From assembly GCA_902774155.1 (NCBI GenBank), contig CACYHF010000006.1, positions 1 to 37,390 of the forward strand: a stretch of 37,390 nt of DNA, in the 5' to 3' direction. The notes under the pieces were generated by a model. The model was not told where the DNA came from, made no database searches, and worked only from the letters and a program-made list of their open reading frames with translations. The position numbers and the translations under genes are program-made. The DNA comes from an uncultured Bacteroidia bacterium (GTDB lineage: Bacteria > Bacteroidota > Bacteroidia > Bacteroidales > UBA932). Position 1 is the stretch's first letter; every line of letters begins with the position of its first letter. Shown here one piece after another: positions 33,342 through 37,390 of this stretch.

Positions 33342-34559
33342 TTATTCCTGTTTGAGTTCGTAATGCAGGGCCAGTCCGCCGGCCGAAGTTTCCTTGTACA
33401 GGGAAGGAAGGTCTTTTCCGGTTTGCTTCATTACCTCCACCACGTGGTCGAAGGAGATGCGGTGACGCCCGTCGGAGAAGGTGGAATAGATGTTGGCATC
33501 CAGGGCGCGGGTGGCGGCGAAGGCGTTGCGCTCGATGCAGGGGATCTGGACCAGGCCGCAGATGGGGTCGCAGGTCATACCCAGGTGGTGCTCCAGACCC
33601 ATTTCGGCCGCATATTCAATCTGGAAAGGACTGCCGCCGAACAGCTGGCAGGCGGCGGCCGATGCCATGGCGCAGGCCACGCCCACTTCGCCCTGGCAGC
33701 CCACATCGGCCCCCGAGATGGAGGCGTTCTGCTTGACCACGTTGCCCACGATGCCGGCCGTGGCCAGCGCGTGGAGGATCTTGCGGTCGCTGAAGTTGTG
33801 TCCCCGGGACAGGTGGTACAGCACGCCGGGGATAACGCCGCTGGAGCCGCAGGTGGGGGCCGTGACGATGGTGCCGCCGGAGGCGTTCTCTTCACTTACG
33901 GCCAGGGCATAGGCGAATACCAGGCCCCGGGAACGGAGGTTGGGCAGGTAGCCTTGCGCTTTTACGTGATACACCCCGGCTTTGCGGGAAAGGTTCAGGG
34001 GACCGGGCAGGCGGCCTTCGGTTTCCAGGCCGCGCTCTACGGAGGATTTCATGGCTTCCCACACTTCCTGTAGATAATCCCAGATAGCGGGGCCCTCGCG
34101 CATTTCTACATACTCCCAGAAACTGCGGCCGTTTCTCTCACACCACTGGATGATCTCGGTGAGCGTATTCATGTCGTACACCTCACCGGACTGGCTCATC
34201 TCTTTGCCGGGGCCTTCGGAGAGGGCGCCGCCGCCGATGGAGTAGACGGTCCAGGCTTCGGAGAGGGAGCCATCGGCCCGGAAGGCCTTGAATAGCATAC
34301 CGTTAGGGTGGTATTCAGGGAAGACGGTGGGCTCCCAGATGATAGTGGTGGGGGCCAGCGGTTCCAGCACTTCCAGAATGGCTACGTCGGTCATGTGGCC
34401 CTTTCCGGTGGCGGCCAGGGAGCCGTAGAGGGTGACTTCGAAACGGGCGCTGTCCTTACTGTGGCGGCCGGCGAAAAGATGGGCGGCCTTGCTGGGGCCC
34501 ATGGTGTGGGAAGAGGACGGGCCTTTCCCAATCTTGTAAAGTTCTTGGAGGGAACGCAT
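33342..34559 (-). CDS. sdaA: L-serine ammonia-lyase (single-chain, iron-sulfur type)
   Basis: This 405-residue enzyme deaminates L-serine to pyruvate and ammonia. The beta-domain start is typical (LYKIGKGPSSSHTMGPSKAA). The alpha domain follows from about residue 170, with the cysteines expected to hold the [4Fe-4S] cluster in TAPTCGSSGVIPG, ADVGCQGEVGVACAM and MTCDPICGLVQIPC. Length is slightly below the usual 450-460 residues. Its ATG lies 10 bases after the trmD stop, so the two are co-transcribed. Its stop is adjacent to the 3' end of rnpB, with little space for a terminator. Confidence 0.95.
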   Translation of the reverse strand: MRSLQELYKIGKGPSSSHTMGPSKAAHLFAGRHSKDSARFEVTLYGSLAATGKGHMTDVAILEVLEPLAPTTIIWEPTVFPEYHPNGMLFKAFRADGSLSEAWTVYSIGGGALSEGPGKEMSQSGEVYDMNTLTEIIQWCERNGRSFWEYVEMREGPAIWDYLQEVWEAMKSSVERGLETEGRLPGPLNLSRKAGVYHVKAQGYLPNLRSRGLVFAYALAVSEENASGGTIVTAPTCGSSGVIPGVLYHLSRGHNFSDRKILHALATAGIVGNVVKQNASISGADVGCQGEVGVACAMASAAACQLFGGSPFQIEYAAEMGLEHHLGMTCDPICGLVQIPCIERNAFAATRALDANIYSTFSDGRHRISFDHVVEVMKQTGKDLPSLYKETSAGGLALHYELKQE

Positions 34560-34569
34560 AGGGGGATGG

Positions 34570-35247
34570 TTATTTCAGGAGTTCGGGACGGCGCTCGCGG
34601 GTGCGCTGGATGGCTTGCTCATCCTGCCAGGTACGGATGAGTTTGGGGTTGCCGGAAAGCAGTATCTCCGGAACGTCCCAGCCATTGAAAGAGGACGGGC
34701 GCGTATACACGGGCGGGGAGACCAGGCCGTCCTGGAAGGAGTCGCTCAAGGCCGATGTTTCGTCGGTGAGCACACCCGGCAGGAGACGGATGATGCTGTC
34801 GGCCAGCAGGGCGGCGGGAATCTCGCCGCCGCTCACCACGAAGTCTCCCACGGAAATCTCACGGGTGATCAGATGTTCGCGGATGCGCTCGTCGATGCCC
34901 TTGTAATGGCCACAGAGGATGATGATGTTGCCCTTGAGGGACAGTTCGTTGGCAATGCTCTGGGTGAGGATTTCCCCGTCCGGGGCCATATAGATCACTT
35001 CGTCGTAGGGCCGTTGGGCTTTGAGGTCGTTGATGCAGTTGAACACGGGTTCTACCATCATTACCATGCCGGCGTCACCGCCGTAGGAGTAGTCATCCAC
35101 CGTCTGGCGGCTGCCCAGGCCGTACCTGCGAAGGTCGTGCACGTGGATTTCGGCCAGGCCTTTCTTGACGGCGCGGCCGGGAATGGAATAACTGAGCGGA
35201 CTCTCCAGCAGTTCAGGGACTACACTGATGATGTCTATTCTGAGCAT
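34570..35247 (-). CDS. trmD: tRNA (guanine-37-N1)-methyltransferase
   Basis: This 225-residue SPOUT methyltransferase methylates G37 next to the anticodon and helps prevent frameshifting. I choose the ATG at 35247 (MLRIDIISVVPELLESPLSY), which matches the family start; an ATG at 35268 would add seven residues. Signature segments are HDLRRYGLGSRQTVDDYSYGG, LCGHYKGIDERI (the deep trefoil knot), and SVGDFVVSGGEIPAALLADS. A divergent promoter region separates it from the DUF349 gene. Confidence 0.97.
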   Translation of the reverse strand: MLRIDIISVVPELLESPLSYSIPGRAVKKGLAEIHVHDLRRYGLGSRQTVDDYSYGGDAGMVMMVEPVFNCINDLKAQRPYDEVIYMAPDGEILTQSIANELSLKGNIIILCGHYKGIDERIREHLITREISVGDFVVSGGEIPAALLADSIIRLLPGVLTDETSALSDSFQDGLVSPPVYTRPSSFNGWDVPEILLSGNPKLIRTWQDEQAIQRTRERRPELLK

Positions 35248-35265
35248 AGCGATATAATTGTGTTG

Positions 35266-35303
35266 CAAAAATAGCGTTTTTTCGTGGATTATTCTTATAT
35301 TTG
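35266..35303. promoter_or_regulatory. Divergent promoters for trmD-sdaA and the DUF349 gene
   Basis: TATATTTG at 35296-35303 (plus) fits TAnnTTTG and lies 32 bases before the DUF349-gene ATG. On the minus strand TATTTTTG at 35273-35266 fits the same element and lies 18 bases before the trmD ATG. Neither has a perfect -33 TTTG. Confidence 0.55.
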
Positions 35304-35335
35304 TGGACTATTGTTAAACCTTATAGCACAAACTT

Positions 35336-37195
35336 ATGAGTGAAGAAATGAAGCCTGTGGTAAACGTAGAACCCGCAGATGTAGCCCAAGAGGAACAGAA
35401 AACTCCCGTAGTGGAAGAAACAGTGGAAACTGTGGCAGAGAAAGTGGAAGAAGTGGTGGAGGATGTGAAGGAAGCCGTGGTGAACTTTTCAGAGAAAACC
35501 CTTGCAGAGTTATCCCAGCTGTTCCAGGAATTGAAAGAAAGTGAAGACCGTATGAAACGGTCCAAGGAGGCGGAGTCCATCAAGTCCGCTTTCTATAAAA
35601 GGCTTTCCAAGGAGAAGGCCGAAGCCGGCGAAGACGCCACTGTGGAAGAGCCGGACGAGAATACCAGTGTAGAGGAAGCTACCGTTCCCATGCAGAGTGG
35701 CCCGGTGAGCCCCTTCGCCGCCATCGAGGCCGGCTTCAAGGAGCTGTACCTGGACTACAAGAAGGAGCGTGCCGCCTTTAACCGCGAGCAGGATGCCCAG
35801 CGGGAAGAAAATCTGGCCAAGAAACAGGCCATCATCGAACAGCTGAAGGCCCTGGTGGAAGAGCCCGGCGACATGAAGGATGCCTTCCCCAAGTTCCGTG
35901 AAATCCAGAACCAGTGGCGCGAGATCGGCCCTGTTCCCCAGCAGAGTTTCCGCGACATCAACGATACTTATCAGTTGTATGTGACCAAGTTCTACGACCT
36001 TGTAGACATCAACCGCGAACTGCGTGACCTTGATTTTAAGAAGAATCTGGAAGCCAAGACGGTGTTCTGCGAAACGGCAGAGGCCCTGGCCCAGGACGAG
36101 GACGTGGTGGAAGCCTTCAAGGAACTCCAGAAACTGCACGAGCAGTGGAAAGACCTGGGTCCCGTGGCTAAGGAATACCGCGACGCCATCTGGGAGCGTT
36201 TCCGCGCCGCCACTTCCGTCATCAACAAACGGTACCAGTCCCACTTCGAAGGCCTGAAGGCCCAGCAGGTGGAGAACCTGGCTGCCAAGACCGCCCTGTG
36301 CGAACAGGTAGAGGCCATCGCTGCCAAGGAGGTCACTTCCTCCACGCAGTGGAATGCCCTCAGCAAGGAAATCGAGGAAATCCAGGCCAAGTGGCGCACC
36401 ATCGGCTTTGCTACCCGCAAGGACAACCAGAAGATTTATGAGCGCTTCCGTGCCGCCTGTGACCAGTTCTTCGAGCGCAAGCGCGCTTCCTTCACGGAGT
36501 TCAAGGACAGCATGAACGAGAACCTGGCCAAGAAGATGGCCATCATCGAAGAAGCCGAATCCCTGAAGGACAGCACGGACTGGAAGGCCACCAGCGAACG
36601 CCTGATTGAGCTCCAGAAGCAGTGGAAGGAGATCGGTGCCGTTCCGCGCAAGAAGAGCGAGCAGATCTGGAAGCGTTTCCGCGCCGCCTGCGACGCCTTC
36701 TTCACCGCCCGCGACAACCGTCCGGGTCCCGGTAACCTGTCGGCCAACCTGGCCGCCAAGAAGGCCCTCATCGCCGAAATCCAGGCTTATGTTCCGGACA
36801 CTGAGAAGGATGAGCAGGCCCGCAAGGACTTCGCCGAGCGCTGGAACGCAATCGGCTTTGTTCCGTTCAAGGAGAAGGATGCCGTCCAGGCCGCTTACAA
36901 AGAGGCTATGGAAGGGAAATTCCCGGGCTTCGGTGGCCGTGGCCGCCGGGATGCCGGCCGTCGCGAAGGGGGCCAGCGCCGTCCCGTCAGCGAGGTAGAC
37001 CGTCTGAAGGAGCAGTTCAATCAGCTGCAGCAGGAAATCCAGACCTATGAGAACAATATCGGCTTCTTCGGCCTGTCCAAGGGTGCCGAAGCCCTTAAGG
37101 CCCAGATGCAGCAGCGCATCGACTCCGCCAAGGCCAAGCTGGAAGAGCTGAAGGCCCAGATCCGTGCGAAGGAAGCAGAGGAGGTGCAGGAATAA
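35336..37195 (+). CDS. DUF349-repeat protein
   Basis: This 619-residue cytoplasmic protein has an acidic, low-complexity N-terminus (1-60; repeated Glu/Val), then five DUF349 helical repeats at about 145-210, 230-290, 315-380, 395-455 and 470-530. Each has the motif W..IG.VP or close variants (QWREIGPVP, QWKDLGPVA, KWRTIGFAT, QWKEIGAVP, RWNAIGFVP). A basic Gly/Arg-rich stretch (about 535-555, GFGGRGRRDAGRREGGQRR) and a C-terminal coiled coil (about 560-619) follow. The Arg/Gly stretch suggests nucleic-acid contact. The precise role in Bacteroidetes is unknown to me. yidC begins 6 bases later. Confidence 0.88.
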   Translation: MSEEMKPVVNVEPADVAQEEQKTPVVEETVETVAEKVEEVVEDVKEAVVNFSEKTLAELSQLFQELKESEDRMKRSKEAESIKSAFYKRLSKEKAEAGEDATVEEPDENTSVEEATVPMQSGPVSPFAAIEAGFKELYLDYKKERAAFNREQDAQREENLAKKQAIIEQLKALVEEPGDMKDAFPKFREIQNQWREIGPVPQQSFRDINDTYQLYVTKFYDLVDINRELRDLDFKKNLEAKTVFCETAEALAQDEDVVEAFKELQKLHEQWKDLGPVAKEYRDAIWERFRAATSVINKRYQSHFEGLKAQQVENLAAKTALCEQVEAIAAKEVTSSTQWNALSKEIEEIQAKWRTIGFATRKDNQKIYERFRAACDQFFERKRASFTEFKDSMNENLAKKMAIIEEAESLKDSTDWKATSERLIELQKQWKEIGAVPRKKSEQIWKRFRAACDAFFTARDNRPGPGNLSANLAAKKALIAEIQAYVPDTEKDEQARKDFAERWNAIGFVPFKEKDAVQAAYKEAMEGKFPGFGGRGRRDAGRREGGQRRPVSEVDRLKEQFNQLQQEIQTYENNIGFFGLSKGAEALKAQMQQRIDSAKAKLEELKAQIRAKEAEEVQE

Positions 37196-37201
37196 GAGCC
37201 T

Positions 37202-37390
37202 ATGGATAAGAAATCGATCATCGGCTTTGTCCTGATCTTCCTCATTATGATGGGGTTCTTCGGGTATCAGAGCCGTCAGGTTAAGAAACAGCAGGAGTAT
37301 CAGGCACAACTGGATTCCATCGCTGCCGCGGAAGCCTATGCCCAATGGCAGCAGGACAGCATCTGGCGGGCGGAACATCCGGAAGCCGCG
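37202..37390 (+). CDS. yidC: Membrane protein insertase YidC, N-terminal part
   Basis: The first 63 codons of a gene cut by the right edge. It starts MDKKSIIGFVLIFLIMMGFF, a single N-terminal membrane segment, then a charged periplasmic-type region (SRQVKKQQEYQAQLDSIAAA). This is the usual beginning of Bacteroidetes YidC, where a short 'MDKN.I.GFVL' segment precedes the large periplasmic domain. The catalytic helices lie outside the window, so the call rests on the N-terminus only. Confidence 0.75.
   Translation, partial: MDKKSIIGFVLIFLIMMGFFGYQSRQVKKQQEYQAQLDSIAAAEAYAQWQQDSIWRAEHPEAA

Overview
The window looks like a chromosome segment from a GC-rich Bacteroidales bacterium. The evidence is a SusC/SusD pair, lipoproteins with short lipoboxes, and -7 elements of the form TAnnTTTG ahead of several genes. 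Weak or absent Shine-Dalgarno sequences, the trmD, DUF349-protein and yidC neighbourhood, and a Bacteroidetes-type galacturonate operon point the same way. The genus cannot be told from sequence reading alone; an uncultured gut or rumen lineage is an inference.

Region 1 (1-22303, all + strand) is a pectin (homogalacturonan) utilisation locus. It starts with the tail of a probable pectate lyase. The outer-membrane module follows: SusC, SusD and a 1723-residue lipoprotein with four tandem beta-helix units. The cytoplasmic galacturonate route comes next: uxaC, uxaA, uxaB and an ExuT-like transporter. After a secreted GH43 enzyme come kduD and kduI for the unsaturated uronate made by lyases, a DUF4861 lipoprotein, then kdgK and kdgA. 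Both branches meet at 2-keto-3-deoxygluconate, which KdgK phosphorylates and KdgA splits to pyruvate and glyceraldehyde 3-phosphate. Gaps between genes are mostly 1 to 25 bases. I found no regulator or internal consensus promoter, so this reads as one operon or two, with a strong hairpin at 10440-10467 between the outer-membrane and catabolic parts and a terminator after kdgA.

Region 2 (22304-25250) is an accessory island. It holds a REP-like palindrome, a small coding remnant, and an insertion sequence of about 1.7 kb (22568-24290) with imperfect inverted ends. The transposase frame seems broken near its 5' end. Hairpins, an orphan protein with two predicted HTH units, and a strong bidirectional hairpin terminator follow. 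A well-formed minus-strand promoter facing that terminator predicts a short RNA of about 100 nt.

Region 3 (25255-29739, minus strand) is an operon of a DUF1846 protein, a glutaminyl-peptide cyclotransferase-like lipoprotein and a TonB-dependent receptor. A clear TPP riboswitch lies between the last two genes, and its closing stem includes the receptor start codon, so the receptor probably imports thiamin or a relative. Diverging from this operon, from a mirror-image promoter pair, is an FGE-like/BNR-propeller fusion protein (29838-31604).

Region 4 (31605-37390) is housekeeping: pgi, RNase P RNA, a minus-strand trmD-sdaA pair, a five-repeat DUF349 protein and the first 63 codons of yidC.
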